Source of the DNA: Glycomyces tritici
Lineage (GTDB): Bacteria > Actinomycetota > Actinomycetes > Mycobacteriales > Micromonosporaceae
Reading direction: 5' to 3'
Length of the DNA: 64,000 nt
Assembly: GCF_030403505.1 (NCBI RefSeq)
Contig: NZ_JAUEMJ010000006.1
Location: 193,126-257,125 of the forward strand
In this document: positions 17,175 to 26,756 of the stretch, piece after piece
How positions within the stretch are numbered: position 1 is the stretch's first letter
How the letters are laid out: each line of letters opens with the position of its first letter
Translations under genes and position numbers: made by a program
Notes under the pieces: generated by a model
Seen by the model: only the letters and a program-made list of their open reading frames with translations
Database searches by the model: none
Told to the model about the DNA's origin: nothing

Positions 17175-19469
17175 GTGACCTTCGGTGAGATGTTGCGGCG
17201 CTTGCGAGAGCGAGCGGAACTGACACAAGAGCGCTTGTCGATCCTTTCCAACGTGAGTGTCAGGACCATCAGCGCTCTTGAGCGCGGCGGCCGCCGCCGC
17301 GCTCCGACGATGAGCACGTTGCGGAGTTTGGCCGACGCGCTGGAACTCGAAGGGCTCGAACGGGACCGATTCTTCGCGGCCGCGGCCGGCCGTCCAGTGC
17401 CGCCGCTCGAGGAGCCCGAGTTCGTCGCTCCGGGAGGCAAGAAGGCGTCCGTACCGGAACCACTGGTCAAGGCCACTGCACGGCTCGCGGCCGCGCTCAA
17501 GGAGCGATGGGCGCAGGAGGAGGAGCATCACAAGGTCCAGGATCCGGTCCCACTCCCGGTGCATTGGGAGGGGATGTCGTCGGAGCACATGGACTCCTGG
17601 GCGAACATTCACCGAGCAAGGGGCGGGGAGGCGGCGCCGCCGCTGGAATTGACCGGCCGACTCGAGGATATCGCCGACTTCTACCGGCGGATCCCTTCCG
17701 GGAGACTGGTCGTGGTCGGTCGACCGGGGGCCGGGAAGACGACGCTGACCCTGCGGTTCGTACTGCAGATGTTGCAGACTCGCTCGCCTGGCGACGCGGT
17801 GCCGGTCATCTTCGGCATCGAGTCGTGGAGCCCTGCCACCACGAACCTGCGCGGCTGGTTGACCGCGCAGCTGCTGCGCGATTACACGTGGCTCGGCACC
17901 GCCACAGAGCCCGGCGGACCGGTGTTGGCCGCGTCCCTGGTGAACGAGGGACTCATTCTGCCGGTCCTCGACGGCTTCGACGAGATCAGCTCTGAACGGC
18001 ATCGTGATGTGCTCGAGGCGCTCAACAGTTCCCAGATGCCGCTGTTTCTGACCAGCCGCACGGAGGACTATCGGGACGCCGTCGCGAACGTCGATGTGCT
18101 GACTTCGGCAGCCGGGGTCGAACTTGCCGATCTGACCGTCGGAGACCTGGAGGAGTACCTGCCGCGTACCACCGTCAGGACCAGGGACGGAATTCCCTTG
18201 TGGACTCACGTGCTGGACCGCCTCAAGGAGGAACCGCGAAGCGAGGCCGCCGACAACCTCGCGGCAGTGCTGGCCACGCCTCTCATGGTCTATCTGGCCC
18301 GCGTGGTGTACAGCGACAACGGCGGCCCTGATCAAGACGAACGCCACCCCTCCGAACTGCTCGACATCGAGAAGTTCCCGAATGCGGCCGCCGTCGAAAC
18401 GCACCTGCTGGGCAATCTCGTCCCCGCGGTCTACCGGCCCCGCGGGGACCCGCGGTTCGAATCCGAGGACGTGCAGCGATGGCTCGGCCACCTCGCCGAC
18501 CACTTGGACCGCCTCAAGACCCAGGATCTCGCCTGGTGGCAGTTGGGCACGTCCATACGCAGGCGCAACCGCATGATGCTCATCGCGATCACTGTCGCAC
18601 CGGTCTTCGGGTTCGTGGACATGATCGTGGAAGCGCTCCTGCTCAGGCAGCGGATCGGGTTTGCGCTCTCGATCGCAGTGGCGCTCGGCATCGTGGCCGG
18701 CGTGGCGTTCGGGCTCGCGCACGGGCTCGTCTCCGGAAGCCGCAGCAGGCCGGTCGAACCGTCGCGCATCCGCATCCGCATTCGTGAACCGAAGGAACTC
18801 CCGTGGAAGGACGCCGCCCACCGGTTCAGAACCGGTCTCGTGGGCGGCCTCGTGACGGGGGTCGGGTACGGCGTCCTACGCGCGGCCATCTACGTGTCCG
18901 CCCTCGGCCGTGACCCCCTGCAGGCCATCGTGGGAGGACTCCTGGATGCGGCCGTGTTCGGACTCATATTCGGGCTGACGGCCGGGCTCACGTTCGGGCT
19001 CATGGCATTGTGCGAGGCACCGCTCGACCCCAAGTCCGTCGCCAGTCCCGAAGACCTGATGCGCGCCGACCGTGCGACGACCGCCGCCCGGGTGCTGCTG
19101 CTCGGTCTGGCGTTCGCTGTCGCCCTCCCGTTCACCGGCTGGCTCATTGTCACGCTCCTGCAGCAGCTGCCGCAGATATGGGGCCGCGAACTCCTTTGGG
19201 ACCCGAGGTCCGGGCTCGCCATCGGCCTGATCGGAGGGATCGGCGGAGGCGCCGCTTACGCGCTCAGCCTGACCGCTTGGGGCCAATGGCTCGTGTTCGG
19301 CCGCATATGGCTGCCGCTGACGCGACGCCTTCCTTGGGTGGTACGCGACTTCCTCAAAGACGCCTACAACCGCGGCGTGCTCCGACGCGTCGGCGTGGTC
19401 TACCGCTTCCGGCACGAGCGGCTGCAGGACCATCTCGCCGAGACCTACCGGTCAAGACGCTCGATCTGA
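17175..19469 (+). CDS. XRE HTH - NACHT NTPase - multi-helix membrane protein
   Basis: A 764-residue three-part protein. Residues ~3-60 are a Cro/CI-type HTH (LTQERLSILSNVSVRTISALERG). Residues ~150-330 form a NACHT NTPase: Walker A GRPGAGKT (182-189), Walker B PVLDGFDEI with the small-residue/Asp pattern of NACHT (about 264-272), and sensor FLTSRTEDYRD. After a helical linker, the C-terminal ~300 residues carry about seven membrane helices and end YRFRHERLQDHLAETY. NACHT proteins are STAND switches; some bacterial ones defend against phages. Here a DNA-binding head replaces a nuclease effector. GTG 17175 follows AGAGGG; a TTG at 17040 would add 45 weakly conserved residues. Confidence 0.87.
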   Translation: MTFGEMLRRLRERAELTQERLSILSNVSVRTISALERGGRRRAPTMSTLRSLADALELEGLERDRFFAAAAGRPVPPLEEPEFVAPGGKKASVPEPLVKATARLAAALKERWAQEEEHHKVQDPVPLPVHWEGMSSEHMDSWANIHRARGGEAAPPLELTGRLEDIADFYRRIPSGRLVVVGRPGAGKTTLTLRFVLQMLQTRSPGDAVPVIFGIESWSPATTNLRGWLTAQLLRDYTWLGTATEPGGPVLAASLVNEGLILPVLDGFDEISSERHRDVLEALNSSQMPLFLTSRTEDYRDAVANVDVLTSAAGVELADLTVGDLEEYLPRTTVRTRDGIPLWTHVLDRLKEEPRSEAADNLAAVLATPLMVYLARVVYSDNGGPDQDERHPSELLDIEKFPNAAAVETHLLGNLVPAVYRPRGDPRFESEDVQRWLGHLADHLDRLKTQDLAWWQLGTSIRRRNRMMLIAITVAPVFGFVDMIVEALLLRQRIGFALSIAVALGIVAGVAFGLAHGLVSGSRSRPVEPSRIRIRIREPKELPWKDAAHRFRTGLVGGLVTGVGYGVLRAAIYVSALGRDPLQAIVGGLLDAAVFGLIFGLTAGLTFGLMALCEAPLDPKSVASPEDLMRADRATTAARVLLLGLAFAVALPFTGWLIVTLLQQLPQIWGRELLWDPRSGLAIGLIGGIGGGAAYALSLTAWGQWLVFGRIWLPLTRRLPWVVRDFLKDAYNRGVLRRVGVVYRFRHERLQDHLAETYRSRRSI

Positions 19470-19651
19470 CTCTGTTTCCCCTGATCAACCGGACCGGACA
19501 CAGATGGCCGGTCGATGACCTGGAGTTGACCGGCCGTCCGACTCGATGATCGATGGCATCGAGGGGCCGGCTCCGGTCCGCGACAGGAATCGGTGGACCG
19601 GCCGGTATCGCTACCCGACCGGCGGTCCGCCCAGGCGAACAGAGGACAACT

Positions 19652-20773
19652 GTGAGAAGGAAATTCAAGTGGCTGCTGGCGACCGCACTCGCGGTCATTG
19701 CCGCGTCGGCGCCAGCCGCACCGGCGCAAGCGGCCGACCACACCCGAACCCAAACGCTGCTGCAACAGTACCTGCAACACGGCGGACCCGGCGCCGCCGT
19801 CTACGCGGGTGACGGCATCGACGCATGGACGCTGACGAGCGGATCCGCTTCCGCGACCGCCGACCGCCCCATCACCCCGACCGACCACTTCCGGGCCGCC
19901 AGCCAGACCAAGACCTTCACCGCGGCGGTCGTGCTCCAGCTCGTCGACGAAGGCCTGGTCGACCTGGACGCTCCGATCGAACGGTACCTGCCGGGAGTCG
20001 TCGCGGGGAACGGCTACGACGGCGAGGCCATCTCCGTGCGGCAGCTCCTCCAGCACACCAGCGGCGTCGCGAGGGACGTGAACGGCGCGAAGCCCGGGGC
20101 CGACGGCACCTTCTCGCTCGCCGAACTGGTCCGGGCGGGGCTGAGCCGGCCGCCGCTCTTCGCCCCCGGCACGGGATTCGGCTACTCCAACGTCAACTAC
20201 CACCTCACCGGGATGCTGATCGAACGCCTTACCGGCCGAACCGTCTCCGAGGCGATCACCGAACAGATCATCGAACCGCTCAACCTGACCGGCACCTCCT
20301 TCCCGGGGCCGGGAGACCGAACCCTCCCCGCTCCCCACGTTCCCGGCTATCAGGGCGGACGGCTCGGACCGTTCTTCTACTGGTACGAGACCACTTTCAA
20401 CCTTGAGATGTCGTTCGCCGGCTCCGCAGGGGCGATCACGTCGACCTTGACCGACCTGGCGGCATTCCAGCGGGCCCTCGCCGACGGCGAGGTCGTCTCG
20501 TACGAGACCCTGGCCGAGATGCGCGAGACCGCCACGACTCCGGCGGAGTTCGGTGACGGCTACGGGCTCGGTCTCATGCGGCTGGAGCTGTCCTGCGGCG
20601 GCGAGGCCTGGGGCCATGCCGGCGACCTCACCACCGGCCATTCGTCGGTGACCATGGTGACCGACGACGGCCGCTTCGCCTCACTGATGACCAACACGAT
20701 CGTCTGGAACTCCAACGAGCCGACCCGGTACGACGTGGTCGACGCCGCGCTGTGCGAGGGGGTGTCGGCATGA
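19652..20773 (+). CDS. Secreted serine beta-lactamase-fold hydrolase (class C / DD-peptidase family)
   Basis: A 373-residue exported enzyme. The Sec signal peptide runs RRKFKWLLATALAVIAASAP...AQA. The catalytic SxxK is SQTK in FRAASQTKTFTAAVVL; YSN is in GFGYSNVNYHLTG; the third motif is HAG in WGHAGDL. This arrangement matches Streptomyces R61-like D-Ala-D-Ala carboxypeptidases and related esterases, so the substrate may be peptidoglycan or a small ester. GTG 19652 has AGAGG six bases upstream. Its TGA overlaps the ATG of the following esterase (ATGA), so the two are translationally coupled. Confidence 0.87.
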   Translation: MRRKFKWLLATALAVIAASAPAAPAQAADHTRTQTLLQQYLQHGGPGAAVYAGDGIDAWTLTSGSASATADRPITPTDHFRAASQTKTFTAAVVLQLVDEGLVDLDAPIERYLPGVVAGNGYDGEAISVRQLLQHTSGVARDVNGAKPGADGTFSLAELVRAGLSRPPLFAPGTGFGYSNVNYHLTGMLIERLTGRTVSEAITEQIIEPLNLTGTSFPGPGDRTLPAPHVPGYQGGRLGPFFYWYETTFNLEMSFAGSAGAITSTLTDLAAFQRALADGEVVSYETLAEMRETATTPAEFGDGYGLGLMRLELSCGGEAWGHAGDLTTGHSSVTMVTDDGRFASLMTNTIVWNSNEPTRYDVVDAALCEGVSA

Positions 20774-21843
20774 GGCCGCTGTCGAAGACTCCCGCGATGA
20801 CCGCCGCACTGCTCGGCATCGTGGCATCGGCCGGGCTCGTCGAACCCGCGGCGCACGCGACGACCGCGCCCCCGCAGTTCACCGACGCCTTCGGGCTCAC
20901 CGTGATCGACCAGTCCGACTGGCTGGGTGAGGGCGGACGCACCTTCACCGTCACCGTGGCGACGGAGGAAGTCCCTGCCTACCAGGTGATGCCGGGACAG
21001 GTTTCGGACGAGCACGTCATCATGGTCACTCTGCCGACCGGGTACGACGAGGCTGCCGACTACCCGGTGCACTACACCCTCCACGGAGCCGGCGAGTACC
21101 CGCTCACCCAAAGGCACAAGGAGATCGTCGAGCAGTCGACTGAAGATGCCCAGCTGATCACCGTCACCCCGAACGGGGGAGGGCGCGGCTGGTACACCGA
21201 CTGGGTGAACCCCGGCAGGCTCGGCCCGCAGAACTGGGAGAGCTTCCACCTCGACCAGCTCGTGCCGTTCATCGACGAGAACCTGTCCACGATCGCCGCC
21301 AAGGAGGGTCGCGCGATCTCGGGCCACTCGATGGGCGGTTTCGGAGCACTGCACTATGCCGAGCGACGGCCCGACCTGTTCGACTACGTGGGAAGTTTCT
21401 CCGGCGACCTCGACCTGCTGAACCAGGCGATGCGCGCGGCCGTGGTGGCCTCTACCCAGCTGGCCTCGCACGGCACGCCGACGGTGGCCCCTGACGCGAT
21501 CTTCGGCCCGCCGATCTGGCCGTTCGACGGCGTATGGAATCGGGAAAGCCCCGCGCAGCACGTCGAATCCCTGCGCGGCAAGGTAATCGCCTTGTACAGC
21601 GGTGACGGCGGCGATATGGCCGTCGATCCGCTCCAGGCCGTCGCAGAGCGTTTCGTCTGGCAGACGGCCGTCGTGACCGCGGACAACCTCACTGCGGCGG
21701 GCATCCCGTTCCAGTTCCTGGATTACGGCGACGGCGGCGATTGGGCGCCGGGCTGCACCGGCAAGCACAACCAGAGGGCTTGCCTCCAAGCGGATATGGA
21801 CCATTTCGTTTCGCTCGTCACGGACCACATCCAGCACCCGTGA
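20770..21843 (+). CDS. Secreted alpha/beta-hydrolase esterase (esterase D / mycolyltransferase-like)
   Basis: A 357-residue exported alpha/beta hydrolase of the PF00756 group (esterase D, antigen 85 relatives). A signal peptide covers about residues 8-35. The nucleophile elbow is ISGHSMGGFGALHYAERRPD (Ser near 188), with a likely catalytic His in the C-terminal DMDHFVSLV. It may act on acyl esters in the cell envelope or on plant polymer esters. It overlaps the upstream serine hydrolase by four bases, so the pair is one operon. The substrate cannot be read from sequence. Confidence 0.82.
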   Translation: MRPLSKTPAMTAALLGIVASAGLVEPAAHATTAPPQFTDAFGLTVIDQSDWLGEGGRTFTVTVATEEVPAYQVMPGQVSDEHVIMVTLPTGYDEAADYPVHYTLHGAGEYPLTQRHKEIVEQSTEDAQLITVTPNGGGRGWYTDWVNPGRLGPQNWESFHLDQLVPFIDENLSTIAAKEGRAISGHSMGGFGALHYAERRPDLFDYVGSFSGDLDLLNQAMRAAVVASTQLASHGTPTVAPDAIFGPPIWPFDGVWNRESPAQHVESLRGKVIALYSGDGGDMAVDPLQAVAERFVWQTAVVTADNLTAAGIPFQFLDYGDGGDWAPGCTGKHNQRACLQADMDHFVSLVTDHIQHP

Positions 21844-21940
21844 GACGGCTGCCGTGCGGCAGTCGTTCCGCCGCAGGGCAACCTCACCAGCCTCCACCCG
21901 AAAAAACGGCGCACCGGCCGCCAATGCCCATGCCGGTGAC

Positions 21941-21974
21941 CGCGTCCGACCGCTTTGCCTGGCGGTCGGACGCG
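21941..21974 (+). terminator. Terminator hairpin after esterase
   Basis: Thirteen-bp perfect stem CGCGTCCGACCGC / GCGGTCGGACGCG with an 8-base loop, 20 bases before the next ATG. It could end the hydrolase operon or attenuate the next gene. Confidence 0.65.
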
Positions 21975-21994
21975 GCTAGAAATTCGGAGTCCTC

Positions 21995-22930
21995 ATGACG
22001 AATCAAGTATCGAAGTCGAACCCCGGCGGTGACGACGCGGCCGAAAAACCGACGGTCAGGAACGTTGGCATGGCAGTGCTGGTCGAGCTGCTGGCCGGTG
22101 CAGTGCTCGCCTTCATCGGCCTGGACTTCGACAAGGAGGACACGCCTCCGCCCTCGCCGACCTACCCGCCTACCCAGGGCCCCAGCGAAATCGCCACCAC
22201 CGCAGGCCCGATCGAGACGCCCTCATCCTCGCCCTCACCCACCCCGGAAACGCCGCCGACCGATCCCTTCGCCGACCTCGGCATCGGCGACTGCCTGTAC
22301 AACCTCGGCAGTCCCGACGACTTCGAATTGGAGCCCACCGATTGCGAGCCCGGCGACTTCGAGGTGGTCGAGGTCTTCAGCGATTCCGGTGGCACCGGCG
22401 CCTGCAACGGAATCCCCGGATCGGTGTACGGCTACGACCACGGACACGGCTCGGTCTACTGCCTGAGCTACCTCCACCCATGGGGGGATGCGTACTACGC
22501 GGGCGAGGGCCAATGCTTCACGAAGGCAGGTGACGGGACCTACGAGATCACCGGATGCGCGGAGGGAACAGTCCAGGTCCTTGAACGATTCTGGGGAAGC
22601 AGCAGTGCGGACCCCTGCACTGAGCGGGAGTTCTACAGCGGCTCGATCGTCTTCGAAGGATACGGCGAAGGGCAGGACGCGAAGCTGTGCACCAGGGTCC
22701 GATACCCGGATGACATCGGATACGCCCAGCAGCACGGCTGCCTGTACGCGGGCGGACCGGAGGATGCGATGACCTTCGAGTCCGTCGACTGCGACCAGGC
22801 GAACGTCTACGTCACCGGCCGCTCGGCCGTTTACCAGGACACCGGTTTCTGCGACGGATACGGCTGGGCCACTTGGCAGAGCGACGCCTTCCCCGAGTAC
22901 GCGTACACCGTCTGCTTCGCCTGGTTCTAG
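21995..22930 (+). CDS. Membrane-anchored protein with three tandem four-cysteine repeats
   Basis: A 311-residue protein I do not recognise by name. It has a short cytoplasmic head, one membrane helix (about 25-43) and a Pro/Ser/Thr-rich stalk (50-90). Three tandem extracellular repeats follow: cysteines 100/117/137/156, 174/188/208/232 and 249/266/286/307. The second-to-third cysteine distance is exactly 20 each time. Each repeat starts GDCL/GQCF/GCLY-like, reminiscent of single LppU/septum-formation-type domains. The paired cysteines suggest disulfide-stabilised modules outside the cell. GGAG precedes ATG 21995. It follows the two secreted hydrolases on the same strand. Confidence 0.7.
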   Translation: MTNQVSKSNPGGDDAAEKPTVRNVGMAVLVELLAGAVLAFIGLDFDKEDTPPPSPTYPPTQGPSEIATTAGPIETPSSSPSPTPETPPTDPFADLGIGDCLYNLGSPDDFELEPTDCEPGDFEVVEVFSDSGGTGACNGIPGSVYGYDHGHGSVYCLSYLHPWGDAYYAGEGQCFTKAGDGTYEITGCAEGTVQVLERFWGSSSADPCTEREFYSGSIVFEGYGEGQDAKLCTRVRYPDDIGYAQQHGCLYAGGPEDAMTFESVDCDQANVYVTGRSAVYQDTGFCDGYGWATWQSDAFPEYAYTVCFAWF

Positions 22931-22945
22931 CAAGGCGGCTTCGCC

Positions 22946-22987
22946 GGCCCGCTGCCGTTGGGCCGGTCGGCCCAACGGCAGCGGGCC
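22946..22987 (+). terminator. Strong terminator hairpin
   Basis: Nineteen-bp perfect stem (22946-22964 with 22969-22987), loop GGTC, 15 bases after the stop of the Cys-repeat gene. Confidence 0.85.
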
Positions 22988-23013
22988 GCAGAAGATCTCG
23001 TGACCCTCACGAC

Positions 23014-23074
23014 GAACCGGCCGCCGCGGCGCTTGCACTCTTTCGAGTGACAAGCGGGCCGCGGCGGCCGGTTC
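23014..23074. terminator. Long compound hairpin between convergent genes
   Basis: A 17-bp outer stem (23014-23030 with 23058-23074) continues after a GG bulge into GCTTG/CAAGC and CACTC/GAGTG with a TTTC loop, about 27 bp paired in all. It sits at the convergence of the Cys-repeat gene and copA and overlaps the start of dispersed repeat copy A. Confidence 0.75.
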
Positions 23075-23149
23075 TTGTCGTACCCGGGCGGGACGATCGG
23101 CGCTACAAGTCTCTTCCCCTCCAATGGTGGGTGGGGGTTCGTGGACGGT
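23069..23149 (+). repeat. Dispersed ~80-bp element, copy A
   Basis: Aligns with copy B (46008-46089) over its whole 81 bases with one gap. Shared blocks are CGGTTCTTGTCG, GACGATCG, TCTTCCCCTC, TGGTGGGTGGGGGTT and GTGGACGGT. It starts TTGTCG-N11-GACGAT, the spacing of the RecA-independent damage promoter. It ends 26 bases from the copA stop and points at it. Confidence 0.75.
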
Positions 23150-23175
23150 AGAACGCCGGGACCATCACCGCCGCA

Positions 23176-25443
23176 TCAGGTCTCGCGCGCGCCGCTCTTG
23201 AACGACCTGAGCCGCAGGCTGTTGCCGACCACGAACACGCTCGAGAACGCCATCGCCGCACCCGCGAGCATCGGGTTCAGCAACCCGAGCGCCGCCAGCG
23301 GGATCGCGGCCACGTTGTAGGCGAAGGCCCAGAACAGGTTGCCCTTGATCGTGCCGAGCGTCCTGCGCGACAAGCGAATCGCGTCGGCCGCCGACCGCAG
23401 GTCGCCGCGCACGAGCGTCAGGTCGGCGGCCTCGATCGCCACGTCCGTCCCGGTGCCCATCGCCAGGCCGAGGTCGGCCTTGGCGAGCGCCGCCGCATCG
23501 TTCACGCCGTCGCCGACCATCGCCACGACCCGGCCCTCGGCCTGCAGCCGCGCCACCTGGTCGACCTTGTCCTGCGGCATGACCTCGGCGATCACCTCGT
23601 CGATGCCGACCTCGGCCGCGATCCGCTCCGCGACGGCCTTGTTGTCCCCGGTCAGCAGCACCGGGGTCAGGCCGAGCGCCTTGAACTGCTCGATCGCCTC
23701 GGCGCTGGTGGGCTTGACGGTGTCCGCGACGATGAGCACGCCGCGCGCCTCGCCGTCCCAGCCGACCGCGACGGCGGTCTTCCCTTCGCGTTCGGCGTCG
23801 GCCTTCGCTTCGGACAGTTCGGGACTCAGCTCGAGCGTCCAGTCGGCGAGCAGTGCTTCGCGCCCGACGACGATGAGGTGGCCGTCCACGACCCCTTGCA
23901 CGCCTTTGCCTTCGATGTTCTTGAAGTCCTCGACGGCAGGCAGTGCGCCCTCGGCGGCGGCGGCCTTCGCGATCGCCTGCGCGACAGGGTGCTCCGAGGC
24001 GTGCTCGAGCGCGCCGGCGAGCCGCAGCAGCTCGGCGCGGTCGGTGCCCGCCTCCGGGAGGGCCCCGGTGAGGGTCATCTTGCCGGTGGTCACGGTGCCG
24101 GTCTTGTCGAGCACGATCGTGTCGACGCGCCGCGTGGACTCCAGGACCTCCGGGCCCTTGATGAGCACGCCCATCTGCGCGCCGCGCCCGGTGCCGACGA
24201 GCAGCGCGGTCGGCGTCGCCAGGCCCAGTGCGCAGGGGCAGGCGATGATGAGGACGGCGACCGCGGCGGTGAACGCGGCCGCAGTCGGGTAGCCCGCGCC
24301 GAGCCAGGACCCGAGGGTCGCGACCGCGATCGCGATGACGACGGGCACGAAGATCCCCGCGACCCTGTCGGCGAGGCGCTGGACCTCGGCCTTCCCGGAC
24401 TGGGCGTCCTCGACGAGCCGCGCCATCTGCGCGAGCTGGGTGTCGCCGCCGATCGCGGTGGCGCGCACGACGAGCCGTCCGCCCGCGTTGACCGTGGCGC
24501 CGGTGACGGCGTCGCCTTCCCCGACTTCGACGGGCACCGATTCGCCGGTGAGCATGGAGGCGTCCACGGCGGAGGTGCCGGAGGTGATCACGCCGTCGGT
24601 GGCGACCTTCTCCCCCGGGCGGACGACGAACTCGTCGCCGACGGCGAGGTCCTTGATCGGCACGCGGGTCTCCGCGCTGCCGCGCAGGATCGCGACGTCC
24701 TTGGCGCCCATGTGGAGCAGGGCCCGCAGTGCCGCGCCGGCCTGCCGCTTGGAGCGCTTCTCGAAGTAGCGTCCGGCGAGCACGAACATGGTGACCCCGG
24801 CCGCGACCTCGAGGTAGATGTTGCCCGCGCCGTCACTCGGTTCGACGGTGAGCTCGAACGGGTGCGTCATGCCCGGGGTCCCGGCGGTGCCGAGGAACAG
24901 GGCGTACAGGGACCAGGCGAACGCGGCGAGGGTGCCGACCGAGACGAGCGTGTCCATGGTGGCGGCGCCGTGGCGAAGGTTGAGGAAGGCGGCCTTGTGG
25001 AACGGCCAGGCCGACCACAGGACCACGGGCCAGGCGAGCGCCAGGGACGCCCACTGCCAGTAGTCGAACTGGAGGGCCGGGACCATCGACATGGCGATGA
25101 CGGGCACGGTGAGGACGATCGCGCCGATGAGCCGCTGGCGCAGGGAGTCCAGCTCCGGGTCGGGCCGCTCGCCGGCGTCGTCCGCTGCGGACTCCTCGGG
25201 TTCGGGGGGCAGGGGGAGGGCCGCGGTGTAGCCGGTCTTCTCGACGACCGCGATGAGCTCGGCCGGGTCCAGCCCTGCGGGGGCCTCGATGCGGGCCTTC
25301 TCGGTGGCGTAGTTGACGGTGGCGGTGACGCCCTCGACCTTGTTGAGCTTCTTCTCGATCCGCATCGCGCAGGAGGCGCAGGTCATGCCGCCGATCTCGA
25401 GTTCAATGCGGTCGACCGGGCCGGGGGGCAGTGCAGTGGTCAT
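23176..25443 (-). CDS. copA: Copper-translocating P1B-type ATPase CopA
   Basis: A 755-residue copper exporter of the inner membrane that pumps Cu(I) out using ATP. One N-terminal HMA domain has [15 protein letters not shown] (about 17-31). Then come membrane helices, the actuator TGES, the transmembrane metal motif [16 protein letters not shown], the phosphorylation site [12 protein letters not shown] in [10 protein letters not shown] and the hinge [10 protein letters not shown]. This is the P1B-1 Cu(I) signature. ATG 25443 follows AAGGA; a longer reading upstream is a shadow of the neighbouring gene. It is the second gene of the copper operon, 25 bases after the YtkA-like gene. Confidence 0.95.
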   Translation of the reverse strand: MTTALPPGPVDRIELEIGGMTCASCAMRIEKKLNKVEGVTATVNYATEKARIEAPAGLDPAELIAVVEKTGYTAALPLPPEPEESAADDAGERPDPELDSLRQRLIGAIVLTVPVIAMSMVPALQFDYWQWASLALAWPVVLWSAWPFHKAAFLNLRHGAATMDTLVSVGTLAAFAWSLYALFLGTAGTPGMTHPFELTVEPSDGAGNIYLEVAAGVTMFVLAGRYFEKRSKRQAGAALRALLHMGAKDVAILRGSAETRVPIKDLAVGDEFVVRPGEKVATDGVITSGTSAVDASMLTGESVPVEVGEGDAVTGATVNAGGRLVVRATAIGGDTQLAQMARLVEDAQSGKAEVQRLADRVAGIFVPVVIAIAVATLGSWLGAGYPTAAAFTAAVAVLIIACPCALGLATPTALLVGTGRGAQMGVLIKGPEVLESTRRVDTIVLDKTGTVTTGKMTLTGALPEAGTDRAELLRLAGALEHASEHPVAQAIAKAAAAEGALPAVEDFKNIEGKGVQGVVDGHLIVVGREALLADWTLELSPELSEAKADAEREGKTAVAVGWDGEARGVLIVADTVKPTSAEAIEQFKALGLTPVLLTGDNKAVAERIAAEVGIDEVIAEVMPQDKVDQVARLQAEGRVVAMVGDGVNDAAALAKADLGLAMGTGTDVAIEAADLTLVRGDLRSAADAIRLSRRTLGTIKGNLFWAFAYNVAAIPLAALGLLNPMLAGAAMAFSSVFVVGNSLRLRSFKSGARET

Positions 25444-25468
25444 GGTCGTCCTTCCTCTCTCGTGCGGA

Positions 25469-26452
25469 TCAGTGGCCGTGGCCGTCGGTGCCGTGGTCGT
25501 CGGACTCGGACGGCTCCTCGGTCGGCGCTTCGGTCGTGCCCTCACTGGGTTCGGACTCCTGGCCACCGCCGGCGCTCTCGGCCGTGTCGACCACGAACGC
25601 CGCGCTGTGGACCTGGCCCGCGACCTGGAAGTCGAAGTACAGGAAGTACCGGCCCGCGGTGGGCACCTCGGTCGCGAACTCGACGGCGGGTCCGCTCAGG
25701 TCGCCCGCCTGCGGCGCTTCGCCTTCGGGGTGCACGTGGAGGTAGGCGAGGTCGCCTTCGCGCAGGGCCACGAGGTGGCCGAACGCGCCGAGGTAGGGCT
25801 CCAGCTCCTCAACGGGCCGCCCGTCGCGGGTCACCGAGGCCGTGACCTCGGAGGCGGCGCCCGCGGTGAGGTCGCCGTCAAGGGTGACGGTGAAGCCGTC
25901 GACCTCGGTGCTCAGCGACGGTCCTGCGGCGATCTGGGGTCCGAAGTCCCCCGCGACCTCGACGGTGCGGGTCAGGGTGAGGTCCTCGCCGCCTTCGGGG
26001 ACGAAGTCGGCGTAGACGCGGTAGGAGCCGGCCGCGTCCCAGGTCCAGGGGAGCGACCAGGTGCCGTCGGCGCCGAGTTCGGGGTGCACGTGGCGGAAGT
26101 GGCTGCCATCGGTGCGGACCACGATGAGGTGGAGCTCCTTCTCGTGGGAGACGGCGTAGTCGGTGAGCGGCGCGCCGTCCGCGCCGGTGATCTGGAAGGC
26201 GAGTTCGCCGTCCTCGCCGATCCCGGCCGGGGCGCTTACCTGGCTGAGCAGGTAGCCGTCCTGCTCGATGGCGAGACCGCCCACGGCGGGGGCTTCGCCG
26301 TCGCCGCTGCCGTGGCCGCCGTCGTGGCCGGACTGCTCGTTCCAGTCGTCGGCGGCGCCGTCGGGGGCGACGAGCGCGGCCGTGCCGAACGCGGCCGCGA
26401 ACAGCACCGCGAGTCCTCCGCCGTAGAGGCCGAGGCGTGTACCGGTGTTCAT
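25469..26452 (-). CDS. Exported YtkA-like/histidine-rich protein of the copper operon
   Basis: A 327-residue protein with one N-terminal membrane helix or signal anchor (about 8-28). Two beta-rich extracytoplasmic halves contain [11 protein letters not shown] and YLHVHPEGE. The tail is acidic with a His-rich end [10 protein letters not shown]. The HxH motifs and partnership with copA suggest it binds copper outside the membrane and buffers or delivers it. Proteins of this plan commonly precede copA in actinobacteria. ATG 26452 is preceded by GGGAGGAACGCT. A CsoR-type promoter lies directly upstream. Confidence 0.8.
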   Translation of the reverse strand: MNTGTRLGLYGGGLAVLFAAAFGTAALVAPDGAADDWNEQSGHDGGHGSGDGEAPAVGGLAIEQDGYLLSQVSAPAGIGEDGELAFQITGADGAPLTDYAVSHEKELHLIVVRTDGSHFRHVHPELGADGTWSLPWTWDAAGSYRVYADFVPEGGEDLTLTRTVEVAGDFGPQIAAGPSLSTEVDGFTVTLDGDLTAGAASEVTASVTRDGRPVEELEPYLGAFGHLVALREGDLAYLHVHPEGEAPQAGDLSGPAVEFATEVPTAGRYFLYFDFQVAGQVHSAAFVVDTAESAGGGQESEPSEGTTEAPTEEPSESDDHGTDGHGH

Positions 26453-26472
26453 AGCGTTCCTCCCGCTCCGAT

Positions 26473-26525
26473 GATACCCCCTTAGGGTATCCGCATAGTT
26501 CATATTTTTACCCCCTGGGGGTATC
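26473..26525 (-). promoter_or_regulatory. CsoR-type double operator and promoter of copper operon
   Basis: Two palindromes: GATACCC-N5-GGGTATC (26473-26491) and TACCCCC-T-GGGGGTA (26509-26523), the C-run/G-run form known for CsoR copper repressors. On the minus strand a promoter TTGATA-N17-TATGAA straddles the distal box: its -35 and spacer contain it, and the proximal box lies near the transcript start. Copper would release the repressor. No csoR gene is in the window. Confidence 0.85.
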
Positions 26526-26756
26526 AAAGTCAAGCCGGGAACCGAGACGTGAGGCACGAAACAGCGCATCCGGGCACGGCCTGTGACCTACCCGTAAAGC
26601 GGAGGCGCTTCGCGGCGGCCGGGGCTATGGTCGAGGGCGGTGACCTCGCGTAACCGGCGCATCGCGCGGCACCATGCGGCACCGGGCACCCATCCCATCC
26701 GAGTTCCGTTGCCGCCCAACCTGAACCCTCCAATCGAACACGGGGCCATTGCTGCA

